Positions 48,129 to 60,117 of a stretch of DNA of 64,000 nucleotides are shown here, piece by piece. The position numbers were made by a program, and so were the translations under genes. Source of the DNA: Melanocharis versteri (taxonomy: Eukaryota; Chordata; Aves; Passeriformes; Melanocharitidae); contig VZTG01002906.1 of assembly GCA_013397845.1 (NCBI GenBank), positions 114,980 to 178,979 of the forward strand, written 5' to 3'. The first letter of the stretch is position 1. Every line of letters starts with the position of its first letter. The notes under the pieces were generated by a model, which did not search any database, was not told where the DNA came from, and saw only the letters and a program-made list of their open reading frames with translations.

Positions 48129-51100
48129 GTGGTTAAGGATTTAGAGAATGGAAACGTGAGGGTGAGAGGGACAAGGATGAAAATTCAAGAGGTTTCTGCT
48201 GCTGACCTTAATGCCCTGAACGAAAGATCAAATTTGCATGAAGATAATGAGCAGGAGGATGGGTGTAAGAAGGAAACATCACCCTGTGTGCAGTAACACT
48301 CTCTCCAAACACATCTGCACACACAGACCTGCGCCCTGAGCTGCAACGCCCAGGCCAAGCCACCAGCCATGGGCAGGACCCTCCCTGAGCCCCCTGTTCC
48401 TGCTGCTCCTCTGACAGGTGCTTGTGGACTTCCAAGGACCAGCAGTGCAAAATAATTCAGTGCTGCTTCTCTGCAAGATGTCAGGATCCCATGACAATAA
48501 GTCATGATGATTTCACAGCAACTTTAAGCCAGTTTCCATCCTGCTGTCAAAGCCATGTGTCCTTGGCTTTGAACTGCTTTCTCCCCACTGGAATTCAGCC
48601 ACCTCTGCACTGGGACACACTGGGATTTTAATCCTGTAATTGACAGCATCAATCCTGGCCTCAGGGGCTTCCCTGGGAGTGAGGAACATGCTGCAGCATC
48701 CTTCAGTTCTGTTTGCAGACAATCAAATATTTCCAGCAAGCTGTTAATCTTTGAGAAGTGAGCTGGGCTTTGGTCATCATTACTTAAATGGAGTGGATGG
48801 CAGAAGGTAGGTACCTGAAACCTCAATAAAAACCCCAGCCAAAAGGTGTGAATATTTCATTCCTTTGCTAGACCAGCAGCTACAGTATGTGACAATGCTG
48901 ATGGCTTGCTGGCTTTCAGCTCTGGCTGGCCAAAACGAGGCAAAAAAGCCTTTATTACACATTTTTCTTTACAGGATTCCAGAAAAGCTCTTGGTCTTTT
49001 TGAAACCTTAGCAACAACCTGAGAAGACTGGGAGTATTTCCTTTGCAGAGTTTTAGTTCCTAACGTGCTCTACATTTGTGATGCTTGGGACAGCAATGAC
49101 AACGATTAAAGCCCATAACTCGAGGCTCCCAACACCTTGTGAGTGGTTTCAGTGAAGCAGATTTGTTTACGGCACGTTAAGGGCACTGGGAGGTTTGAGC
49201 ATTTTTACCAGCTGTTCCTTGTGATTTTTTGGCAGCTCTCAGGATGTCATTGTCATTCCCAACAAATCTCGAGATGGCTCTCAGAAGCCCAGGGAATGGC
49301 AGCCAGGCACTCGGGCACCCTCCCGAGATTCACTGTGCCTTGCACGCTCGGTTGTCTTTGTGAAAGGAAAATCCCCCCATCTGCTGTGCCTTGGAGCGTG
49401 AGAGGTCTGCGGGTCAAGAAGCTCCTCTCATCAAATGCAAGATGCAAAGACAGAAAGGAAGAACACTTTTAAAACATTATTTTAGTCCTTTCAGAGCTTC
49501 TCACTAGAAACTTTCGAACTGCTGAGAGAAACAAAAAGGTATTAACTGCGATGCTGAAAATAGAGCCCCTTGCTCTCGGGCTGAACCCGGGCAGGGACTT
49601 TCCAGAAAATCTCACAGCACACCTGGTTCATGTGATTGTCCCTTACAGTTCGTCTTTCTGATCTTTTGATCCACATCCGTTGTCCTCTGCAGGAAATTAA
49701 CTGCTGTGCTGAGTGGTTGCTCCTTCATCTGGTGAGGGATGGATCTCTATAGTTCTCCTAAGACCTTCAAGATATAGAGGCTGTAATTTGGGTGTTCCCT
49801 TTCTTGCACATCAAATTCATTTTTGATTGGCTGCTGCTACAGAGATTTTTGTGGTTTGTTAATGTATTTTCTTTCTTGATTGATAATGCTTCAAGTGACT
49901 GTGATGCATTTACCTGTGAACTCCAGCAATATAGAGCACATTTTGTCCTGGGACAAGGCTCACTCACGTAAATCAAGGAATTAACTCAGATACTGCTGAT
50001 GCCCATGTTGATGCAGTACCTGCTCTTGACACTTTCAAACTTGATTACAGGCAAAATGGGCCTTTGCAGGGCCATCAGGATAGCCAGAGATTGAAGGGCT
50101 TTACTGTGTACACAGACCAAGCTTATCTCAGCCACAATTTAGGCTGATGACACAATCAGTCCCACTACTTCACAGAACAAGCTTTAAAATCCCTGTCATT
50201 ATTAAAGGTTAAAAAAAGCTGTAGTCTCTCAGCTCTTCCCAGTTCAAAACAGAGCACAAATTAGTATAAATCAGTGCCTCAACACCACTGTGTAATTTGC
50301 ATGTAGACTGCTACAGAGTTGAACACAAACTTACACCGAGACCGAGAACATCAGTGACTCTGCTGAGCCAGGAACGCACACGTGGGGTAGGAACCAAACG
50401 ACCAAGGGCCTGGGCATGACAGGGTGGGAATGATGGAATTCCTGGGGAGAGTAAGTCCCAGCGAGGAGGAATAGCACTTGCTGTCAGAGCACACAAACTG
50501 GAATTAGGTAGTCTGGGCCTTTTTCCCAATTATGGCATTTTGGACTTTTTCTATGACCTTGGGTAAATAATTTATTCTCTTTAAGCACAGTTTCCTCATC
50601 TGTAAAAGAAGGTTAATAGCTGCTGCTCAGAAAGGTTGGCTTTTCCTGGCTTAGGTGAAGGTATGAGTCAGGGCAGACTTTGGCAGTTGTGCTAAGAGAC
50701 ACCATGGAGGTAAAAAGTGCAAATAATCACCATTTCTTTTACCTGAGGTAGGTGTTAATCACAGATGTGTCAATGGTGCAGCACTGACCAGAGGAGTTGC
50801 CTGCCATGGGAGCAGGATGAGCTGCCAGGCCAAGAAGAATAATGGAATATTGTATTTTCTTTAGTTTTTTCCAACCTAACTGTAATGCACTGTAGATGTA
50901 CTCACTTGGAATCTTGCGAGCTGGCTGAGGGTGATACAAAAATCCCTCACTTAATACTCACCCCACTGTTTGTTAGTGGTGTGAAAATGCAGAGCCCAAC
51001 CCATTCTCAGAGTATCAGAGCTGGCCTGAATCCCTGCGAAGTCGCTTCCTTTCATCTCAGAGCACAGCAGAGAAAAGCCAAGAGCAGCAATGCTGCTGTG

Positions 51101-51775
51101 GCATCAGCCTCTGGCAGCCTCTGTCTCCCCAAAGGGACGTGTGGGGACACTGCACAGGGAGCAGAGCTGGGGGGTCGGGCAGGGCAGGGCCCCTCTGTGG
51201 TGTCACTGCTCTGCTCCCTGAGGGGTGTAAAACAACCACTCTGTGCCCCACCAGGGTACAGGCCATGCACTGCTAAGGTGAATAATAAACCAGCCTGGCC
51301 TGCAGATGATTTCTCCTGGTCATCTAACAGCGAACAGCATCCACATAATTTTACTGAATTGCTTAGATTTCTATATCTTTTGTAAAAAAGAAGCCATGTG
51401 CGCATATAAGGGAGCTCACATTTTAGGAGTTTCCTATTATAGATGTCATTCCCAATGGTTAAGTCATCCAAGTGTGACTTGAGTAGCCCACATCATCAAT
51501 ATTAAATGTGACATTTACTATCAAGAGCAAAGTTTTGGGGCTGCTGCCAGCCCCACTCACTGAGCTGTAAATATTTTGATCACGGAACAGGCAGGAGAAG
51601 GAACGATCAGCCCTCGCTCACGGCCGACACCAGCGGGGGCTCAGGGTGTTCTCACAGAGCCCCGGGGCTCAGCAGGGGCAGCCTTGGCAGGAGCCTCCTC
51701 AGCTGGGGAGCCACGGCCGTGAGTGACCCTGTGCCCAGGCTGTCCCTGCACTGCTGCTGGGTGTGTGACGGGGAG

Positions 51776-52215
51776 CAGGGAGACATTCCCTAGGGATGTG
51801 ATGGGGAGGATGGAGACGTTCCCTGGGTGTGTGATGGGGAGGATGGAGACCTTCCTTGGGTGTGTGATGGGCTCACGGAGAGGATGGAGACGTTCCCTGG
51901 GTGTGTGATGGGGAGGATGGAGACGTTCCCTGGGCGTGTGATGGGCACACGGGGAGGAGGCAGACGTTCCCTGGGCGTGTGATGGGCACACGGGGAGGAT
52001 GATGTTCCCTGGGTGTGTGATGGGGAGGATGGAGACGTTCCCTGGGTGTGTGATGGGGAGGNGGGTGTGTGATGGGCACACGGGGAGCAGGCAGACGTTC
52101 CCTGGGTGTGTGATGGGCACACGGGGAGGAGGGAGACATTCTCTGGGTGTGTGACGGGGAGGATGGAGATGTTCCCTGGGTGTGTGATGGGCACACAGGG
52201 AGGAGGCAGACGTTC
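51776..52215. repeat. 33-41-bp minisatellite, unit near GACGTTCCCTGGGTGTGTGA
   Basis: About eleven units share the core GACGTTCCCTGGGTGTGTGATGGG. They come in two types: a 33-base form continuing GAGGATGGA, and a roughly 41-base form with an inserted CACACGGGGAGGAGGCA. The types are interspersed. A single N at 52062 sits in the middle of a unit, so the array may be collapsed in this assembly. Open frames rich in HTPRERLHPP on the minus strand are by-products. Confidence 0.93.
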
Positions 52216-53216
52216 CCCGGTGTTCCCTGCAGTGGAACAGCTCCACCAGTCCTGCAAGCGCCTGCACCAGCCTGAGCACCCGGCGCAGCCTGGGAAGAGA
52301 GCAGCCCCAGTGCCCTGGGGGAGAACCCCCAGCCCACCACAGCACCCAGATTCCAACACGCCCCTCAAATAGGACCAGCAAAGTGTCACCTTCCCTCCTG
52401 GACACCAGCTGAAGTCTGGCAAGTGATTTGTGCAATGATTTGACCCTCTGGTGGTGTTTTACAAAGAGTTTGCTGATGGCTGTGGCCAGCCTGGAGCTGC
52501 AGCTGCCTGGGGTGTTTACACAGCAGTTAAATCACACACGTCCATTTACCTCCACATCCATGGAGTGCCTGCCTGGGCACTGGGCTGGATTTTGCTGCAG
52601 CTGCTCCGTGACTGGAGCTGCTGGAGGCACTGGGATCTCTGCTAAACAACGCACAGAGGTACAAACCTGAGGAGCTGCTGTTTGAAATATGTCATCACTG
52701 TGATCACACCTGTCCCACAGAAGCAACACTGCGGAACTGAGAAGAAGAAAAGCCCTTGGGAGAGACCACCACATTAGAGCTTTCTCCTTGTATTTCATCC
52801 TCCCAAGGCCACCCCAAGTCACCCTTCTCAGTGCTGCAGACTCAACTGTTCCTGGCTGCAAGCTGTGTAATGCCTCCTTTCCTCACAAAAAAGAATATTT
52901 TGACAACTACATAATTTGCCAAAAAATATATCACTCAGCTATGGCAGTAAGGAAACACCAAAGAGATACTGGCAAATAGTTGGGGATTTTTTTTCAGAGA
53001 TCAGTATTTTAAGGGGAGGAGCTTTTAGAAGACTATAAATTGTGTTTTTGTGAATGTGACCCTACAACTACACATGATGAAGAAGTCTGCAAGGTCTCAT
53101 TACTAAGGAATGGCAAAGTATAATAAAAACTGGAAATACCAAACAGCTTCATTACACCCATTATCATCTTTTATCTTTGTTTAATTGTATTGATGCCTTT
53201 TCCTGGTCTTAGGAAA

Positions 53217-53522
53217 TGAAAGCCAGACACGGTTAAGGGGTTAGGGGTTTGTTTACCTCGGTATCTTTAATAGGATCCTATTGGTGCATCACTTCACCAA
53301 GGTGAAACGCGTCGCAATGCCCCCCCACCGTAAATCACGTATACAATTTATAGACCTTACACATTAACATATCTAACAAGGGTACCAAATAAGGGGGCTT
53401 GGGTGGGCTAATTTCTAGTTTACAGAATATGTTCTACTAGGGGCCCTTGGCCCCCCAGAATAGTAGAATGTTTGGTCTCCTGGTCTTTATGTCTTTTGGG
53501 GTGTTTGGTCTCCTGGCCCTAC
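53217..53522 (-). mobile_element. Probable solo LTR of an endogenous retrovirus
   Basis: This block differs from its surroundings: CpG-bearing, with strong short inverted repeats. Its ends read TGAAAG and CTACA, that is TG...CA on either strand, an imperfect terminal inverted repeat. On the minus strand a TATA-like TCTATAAATTGTATA (about 53343-53357) precedes an ATTAAA poly(A) variant (53267-53272) by about 75 bases, as in an LTR R region. The 15-base word TGTTTGGTCTCCTGG occurs twice near the U3 end. No primer-binding site, gag or pol sequence adjoins it, so a solo LTR is the simplest reading. A plus-strand alternative reaching about 53710 (TATAAAAG at 53592, AATAAA at 53662) is possible. 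No clean target-site duplication was seen. Confidence 0.45.
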
Positions 53523-53949
53523 AGAACACCAGAACTATGCTAAGTTATCAGGCTTAAAGAATTACAAGTATGCATGCTAATACTTGTGGATACACAGAAC
53601 TGTATAAAAGTTATATAAAAGAAAAAGTAAACATCATCTTGGCATCAGTATGTATAAATTTTTAATAAAGAAACTTCATGTGCCTATGAGTTAGATCTTA
53701 CTGAGAGACTTTCATTGATTGCAGGAACACAGCCAGCAGCTGGGTCATGCAGACAGAGAAACAAGGTGGAGCAGGATCGAGCACCTTGGTTATTCTGGTC
53801 TGTATGAGGAACAGAAACACTTGTTAAACTTTACTCGGTGTCATTTAATGTTATTAGCCCTCCTAGACCAGAGGGATTTTACTGCTCCTCCAAACAATGA
53901 CAAATGGTGCCGCTGGACAGAGATGAGCTATTCACTCCCGTGATAATTG

Positions 53950-54075
53950 CTGCACAATGATATTAAAGAAGCATTCACCAAAAACTTCCCTGGTTAATGA
54001 TGTTTAATTCATTATTAAATGCAGCTCATTACTGTTGGAAATAAGGCCATTTAGCAGCCATCAGCTTTGCTAATA
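53950..54075. promoter_or_regulatory. Candidate intronic conserved element (AT-rich, ATTA-rich)
   Basis: A block without repeats carries many TTAAT and ATTA words (GGTTAATGATGTTTAATTC, CATTATTAAATGC), and CTAATATTGC lies near its end. It may be an enhancer. The judgement is by composition only. Confidence 0.2.
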
Positions 54076-54501
54076 TTGCTGAATGTCTTGCGATGGTCAG
54101 ACAGCAGGGGGGAAGGCAAGTTTTAAAAATATATTTTCACTTCAGAATAAAAATCAAAAAAATTTCTGGCAGTGTTTTGTAATGAAATAACGCCTAATAT
54201 AATCTGAATCTCTTGCTTCCCTGTAAAATCAGAGTAGTCAGTTGTTTGCTCCTGGAACTAACATCTCCTTTACGTGAGATTTTAAAGGTGAATTTCAGTG
54301 CAAGAAAATCTCTGTATTCAGCGCTTGTTGCCCTCCTGCTCCCCATGTGCTGTTCCAGGGGTACAAGCACTTAAACCACAGCTTGTCCCCAAGCCTTTCC
54401 TCGCTGCCACTGAGCCCACAGGTTTCCTCCAGCAGGTACGGATGCTCCTGCTCTTGCAGGTGCTCCCAGCCAAGCTGCAGCCCCCACGCAGGAGGGGTCT
54501 C

Positions 54502-54690
54502 GGGCTGTCACCCAGGGCAGTCCCCACTGCACCCCAAAACACCCGGGCTGTCACCCAGGGCAGGCTGTCACCCAGGGCAGNTGCCCGCCCACACGCCCGG
54601 GCTGTCACCCAGGGCAGTCCCCACTGCCCCCCAAAACACCCAGGCTGTCACCCAGCGCAGTCCCCACTGCACCCCAACACACCCGGGCTG
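54502..54690. repeat. 43-bp minisatellite, unit near GGGCTGTCACCCAGGGCAGT
   Basis: About four units of 43 bases are seen: GGGCTGTCACCCAGGGCAGT, then CCCCACTGCACCCCAAAACA, then CCC. One unit is deranged around a single N at 54581, which suggests a misassembled or collapsed copy. Confidence 0.92.
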
Positions 54691-55995
54691 CTCGTGTGCC
54701 AGAGGCGCTGCAGGCTGGGCCAGATGGTGCTCTACTTCCAAAGCTCATTAGGGAAAGGTGTTTGGTGACTCATGTCTAATACCACATAAATGTTTCTCCA
54801 AGCCCTCGAGTACAATTCCCAAAGCCTTTCCCAAGCTGGAGATGTCGCTTTTGATCTACAGACCCCGCATTGCCCAGGGCCAGAGCTGTGCTGGCAGGGC
54901 AGCCAGGTACCTCCAATATAACACCCCCTAACGTGAGGAGAGCAAAGCCATAAACTCTATGACGGGTCTGTTCTGGGGTCTCTGTTGTCTCAAGGCCCTT
55001 GTCCACCCTGACACCACAAAATGGCACAGTTCATTGCACAGAGAAGTGCCCGGGGTTGAGGGGGCAGGAGACACAAGCCACCCTCCTGCGCTGGCCCGTG
55101 GGAGCTCTGTGGGCTGGGTAAATCCAGAGATCTTTCTAACTAACAGATGTGCTAAGGGTACTCCTCCCTTCTCTCTCCCTCCTCTCTCTTGCTGGGGATG
55201 GCTCTCAGCTCTCTCAGCTTCTGGGTGCTGCAGCTGCCTAGGCAGACAGCACCCGGTATGTCAGAAATGCAGATAAAACCAACAAATCAACCATCAGCCA
55301 GAAAGAATAGTGAGCAGAGAGTCGAACAGACTTGACTCAAATCAAACTGAATCAAATAAGGAGGTAGATCTAGTAGTTTGCAATATGCAATTCCCCAGAG
55401 CAGCCACCCAGGAGCACCAGAGGCAGTAGGCAGGAACTGGACTGCTGTGGAGAAGGCTGGTTTTACCTGGTGGGATGGGGCACATCAGACTGCTCAGCTC
55501 AGCTTTTCACTCAGCCCTCCCCAGACAACCAGAGTACTGCAAACTGAGGGAGCTGAGGTGCCAATTTCCTTCAAGAAGATATCTCAGCACTAATTCACAT
55601 CTTTTGAGCTAAAAAAATGTACAGGGTAATGTCAGGTTATAAAACAGGCCCTTGACTTGCCCTGGTTTAATTAAGATAATGAGAAGTGTAGGATGATGAG
55701 CTATGGTTCCAGACAGCAGGAAAAAAGGATGAAGAGCAATTACATTTGGAACAGAGAAGAGCCTATGGAGCTAGGAGCTGGGGAACAGGCTGTGACAAAG
55801 GGGATGTCTACAGGAGATTTATTGGTACTGAAAATAGAGCAGGGCAGGACTGGGTGACTGGAGAAGTTTGGTGAAGCAGAGCCTTCTCTACCTGGAAGGC
55901 AGGTGCTGGTGCAGCCAGTGCTGTCTGGTGGGTGGAGGAAGAAAGAGCTGGCAGCTCTCACACGGTCCCTCAGAGACAGAGTCATGGGCAGCAGG

Positions 55996-56300
55996 GCTGC
56001 CCCCAGCCCCTCGCCAGCCCCAGGACACCCCTGGCTGCCCCCAGCCCAGCCCCAGGACACCCNNNNNNNNNNNNNNNNNNNNNNNNNNNNNNNNNNNNNN
56101 NNNNNNNNNNNNNNNNNNNNNNNNNNNNNNNNNNNNNNNNNNNNNNNNNNNNNNNNNNNNNNNNNNNNNNNNNNNNNNNNNNNNNNNNNNNNNNNNNNNN
56201 NNNNNNNNNNNNNNNNNNNNNNNNNNNNNNNNNNNNNNNCTGGCTGCCCCCTCCCCAGCCCCAGGACACCCCTGGCTGCCCCCTCCCCAGCCCCAGGGCA
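55996..56300. repeat. GC-rich minisatellite interrupted by an assembly gap
   Basis: Units of about 33 bases with the core CCAGCCCCAGGACACCCCTG and CTGGCTGCCCCC flank the run of N on both sides. The same unit on each side shows that the gap lies inside one tandem array, whose real copy number is unknown. Confidence 0.9.
56063..56239. other. Assembly gap, 177 N
   Basis: The sequence is undetermined. Frames drawn across it are meaningless. Confidence 1.
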
Positions 56301-57219
56301 GCGCTGCCAGGCAGGGAGCCCTGTGCACACACGGTGTGCTGAGCACTCCCAGCAGGCTCTGACAAACAGCCTGAGCATGTGTTTAAGTCTCACAGATTTC
56401 AGTGGGACTTGTGTGGACCCAAGCTGAAGCATCTGTTCCACCACTTTGCTGAATCGAGCTCAGCCACTCCCAGCACCCAGACATACACAAGAACATTTCT
56501 TCCTTAATGCAAAATGCTGGGAAATCCTGGATAAAGTTGGTCTTACTGTGAGACACTATTATCTCTCCTAGCTCTGGATCAAACCCAGAAGAGGTTCAGT
56601 ACTTCGTAGTTTAAATATAGTCTGTCCTCCCCTAAGCATACCCCCGTGTCTTATTTCTGTCCCAGCTCAGAGCCCACCATGATAGAATTTGGGTGAAGGT
56701 GTGAGAGAACCCGGAGTTCTCTGCTGATGCTTTCCTAATTGCAATAACTATAATAATGTAGTAACACCACCCCCACCCCGCCAGCACCGGAGCCGCTGTG
56801 ACTGGATTTACCATCCTGCAGCAAACAGTGTTTGCTTCTCCCATACCATCACTTCCACTCACTGCCTGGAAAAAGAGACCCCTAAACCACGGATCTGCCC
56901 TGCCTCTGCTTAACTTGGAAAACAGCTGAAAACCGTACTCCAGGAAATCAGGATCACATGCTGCACTGGGACAGAAGGGAAACTCCAAACGGGTCTTTAT
57001 GTGTATGCTGCATAATTCACCAGCACCGTAATTAATCCAGATCACGTACTTTTACAAGAAGTGCTTCTGCAGAGTAATTAAGCTTATGAGTGAGCAAACT
57101 GGGTTCAACTTCAGCATTAAAGGAGCAGCCAGAGAAACAGCTGGGAACAACGGGCGTGAAGAGGAGAGTTTAGACAAGTGACAGTTGATCAATACTGGGG
57201 TGATGTGAGACTTATTATA

Positions 57220-57760
57220 TACCTCCTTAATAAATATACATTCAATTTCTGATCTACTGTGTCAAGCCCACTTGTCTGACACTGTATTGTATTACATTTC
57301 TATGCTGTTTTTATAGGTTGAGTCCCAAGAACCATAATTTATTGACATTACTTTATAAATCTTTAAAAGGGCAAGAGAGACTGACTTAATCAGAACGAAT
57401 CATTTCCCTTTTGTTTGGACTAGTTTAAAATCAGTTGCTTGCTACTTGATACAATTTAAATGACTAATTATGACTTGATTTTCTCCCCTCCCTATCCCTT
57501 TGAATCATAATCAGTGCTTTCAGCTAATGAATTTACCATTCTCAGAGCACTATTAAAGAAGGACTTGGTCTTCTCCATGAACAGGCTTATTTATGCAAGC
57601 TCCCCATCGACTTCAGAGAGCCGAGTGATTAATTCACAAATAATTTATCTGACAAATGTTGCTTCCCCTCTCCCCCTCCCCACCCTTGCAAACTGCCTGT
57701 GGGCGAATTAGAAATTTCTCAATTATTCATTATCCAGAATTCTTGCGAGTTTTTCCTCAG
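57220..57760. promoter_or_regulatory. Candidate intronic conserved element cluster
   Basis: About 500 bases without repeats are AT-rich and full of homeodomain-type cores. Examples are GACTAATTATGACTTG (about 57461), AGCTAATGAATTTACC and GTGATTAATTCACAAATAAT. It resembles known conserved intronic enhancers in texture. No alignment could be made, so this is a suggestion. Confidence 0.22.
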
Positions 57761-58263
57761 TAAATAATTTTTTTCCCTAAACATTGAGTAGCTGCAATGC
57801 ATGTGAGCCCAGCTTGTGCTCTCGGGCAGCTTCTGAAGCCACGTGGCCTCATTTCATCCCACAGCCAGAATGGTTTCCACACCTAACCAGCACAGAAGCA
57901 ACGGGGAACGTTACTTTCTGACATACAAAATTACAGCTAATTCTGTATTATCTTCCATTATTTATCTATAGGCCCACTTTGAAGTATTTTAGGCAAGAGT
58001 TATATAAGAGGGAAGTATTGTTATTCCCTCACGTGCCCTGCTTTTCCCGGGACGGTGCTCCTGGCCCCGGCGTGGGCAGCTCCGAGCGCTGCTCCGGGGG
58101 CTCGGGAGCGGATCTGCGGAACAGCCTCCCGATGGGAGGGGGATCCACTGGAGCTCGGGGTGCTGCTTCTCCCTGTCCCAGCAGCACGCCCAGGACAGGG
58201 GCATTCCCTGGAGCTCCCTACTCCGACACCCTGACACGGCAGACGCTGGGGTTGTGTGACCCC

Positions 58264-58307
58264 AGGGACGAGCGCAGGGACAAGCACAGGGACAAGCGCA
58301 GGGACAG
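58264..58307. repeat. 12-bp tandem repeat, unit GCAGGGACAAGC
   Basis: About three and a half copies of GCAGGGACAAGC or ACAGGGACAAGC lie in tandem. It is intronic. Confidence 0.85.
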
Positions 58308-60040
58308 GGCTGTGCCCCTGGCAGCGGGGCCAGCCCAGGGCTGTAGGTGCTGTGGGTGGGCTGTGAACAGCACCCAGGGCTGTGCCAGCACCCGGCAGGT
58401 CCCGGGGGTCCCCCAGAGACCTCCCTGCCACCAGAGTTCCCAGCAAACACGTGCACGCTGGGCTCTGGGACATCTGTGTGAGTGCCACCACTCCTGCCCG
58501 GTGTCACCCGGCCTTGCAGCACCTGGGGGCTGACCTGGCAAAGCCCAGGCCTTTGTGGGCAGCAGCTGTGAGCCTGCCTAGACAGTGCCAGGGGCTGTGA
58601 AGAGAAGCTCCTGATTTGTCAGGAGAGGAGATCCTGATCTGACAGCGAATTCCAGGCAGCCAATTACTCCACTCTTTATGGGGAGGGTTTTTCAACTCTT
58701 TGGACTTAATATTACATGTAAATAGAATTGATTTATGTCCGGAGAAGAAACTCCTCAGCGAAGGAAAACAACCAAGGTCTGCAGAGGGAGGTTTGCCAGG
58801 GAGCACGTGATGTCTCTCCTCCAGCAAGGGGCTTCTGTAGAAAACCCTTCACTGGAGAACTGCTCGAGGCTGACAGAGCTTCATCTAATTTAAATGAAAT
58901 AACTCCCTCTCTTCCCCTCTGACCTCTGGTCCTTGCTGGTTGTCATGGAAAATGGACAGATGAAACTCAGAAAGAATTTAAAGGAGAACTTAACTAAATT
59001 GAAATTTTAGCCCTGGAGCCTTGTTTGTCAGCCTGTTTCTGTGGTGGCCCAGCTGTTAAATAACTGAGCAGCGGCCGTTATTAAGCACATGTTCCAACCT
59101 GAGTTAAGGGAGGGCAGGTAAGTAAAGGCAGTCTGTCCAACAGCACTCTGGTCCCTGACAGGGTCTGCTCTGCCTGCAGCCCAGCACGTCTCAGCCAGCG
59201 TGGAAAGGGAAGCTGGCAGCTCTGGTTGTATCTCCACACACCCTTCTCCTGTCACTTGCTCCTGCCAGAGTAAGGGATGGACAGAGGACAGGTACAGGGA
59301 CTCAAACCACGTCAGCCAGGTGGAGAGGAAGGAGGTCTGGAGGGCTTCTAAACATGTGTGGGGCTGGGAGTTTCCTGCTCCATTTTATGGCCCCTCTGAC
59401 CCCATCTTCACTTAGCAACACTGGGGGGAAGGGGGAAAGAAAAGAAAAGCAGGTATCCATGATGCATAAATAACCTCGTTGCCATGACAGCAGCAGTATC
59501 TGCAAGCAGTATCAGTATTGAGGGCTTTTAGGTAAATGAGACCTGACACTCTGCTCACAAAATGAAACTCCTGGGTTAAGCAGGTGAAAAAGAAGTCAAG
59601 TCATCTGCCGAAGGGCAAAGGGCTGGACAGAAGTGGTTTGGTTTTTAAAGAGATTTCTGAGCACGGTAGATATTCCATCACCATGCCTTTGTAAGGAAAC
59701 CAGTGTGTGAGCGGCAGGCTGGGCTGTGGCACGGGCAGGATGTCACAGCAGTGATGCAGCAGATGCAGCACCATCGTGTCACCCCTTGTGGCCCTGACAG
59801 CCTGGGCTCACCACTGTGTGTCTGTCCTGCCCCATGGCTGCTGTGACACCGGGCACTCATCGAGGAGCTGCTGTCTCTGAAAGATCTGACACACTTCCCA
59901 AGTGCCCTTTTTGGCTTTCGCAAATGAACAATGAACAGCGACACACTCGCTGCAGGGAGAGCCAAACTGTGAGCATGGGCACGGTGGGGCTTGGGCTGTG
60001 CCAACAGAGGGGGCACAACGGATCATCCCAGTGCTCCAAT

Positions 60041-60117
<77 letters not shown>
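60041..60117. repeat. (TCA)n trinucleotide repeat
   Basis: About 25 TCA units are broken once by CACCATCA near the left end. The repeat lies deep in KCNB1 intron 1. Frames reading poly-His, poly-Ser, poly-Met or poly-Asp come from it and are not genes. Confidence 0.97.

Noticed and set aside
51641..52435. Open frames of 264 and 210 codons rich in HTPRERLHPP on the minus strand
   Set aside because: They are translations of the 33-41-bp minisatellite in different frames and run through an N.
55740..56444. Open frames of up to 234 codons on both strands
   Set aside because: Much of each is the 177-base N gap, and the flanks are a minisatellite.
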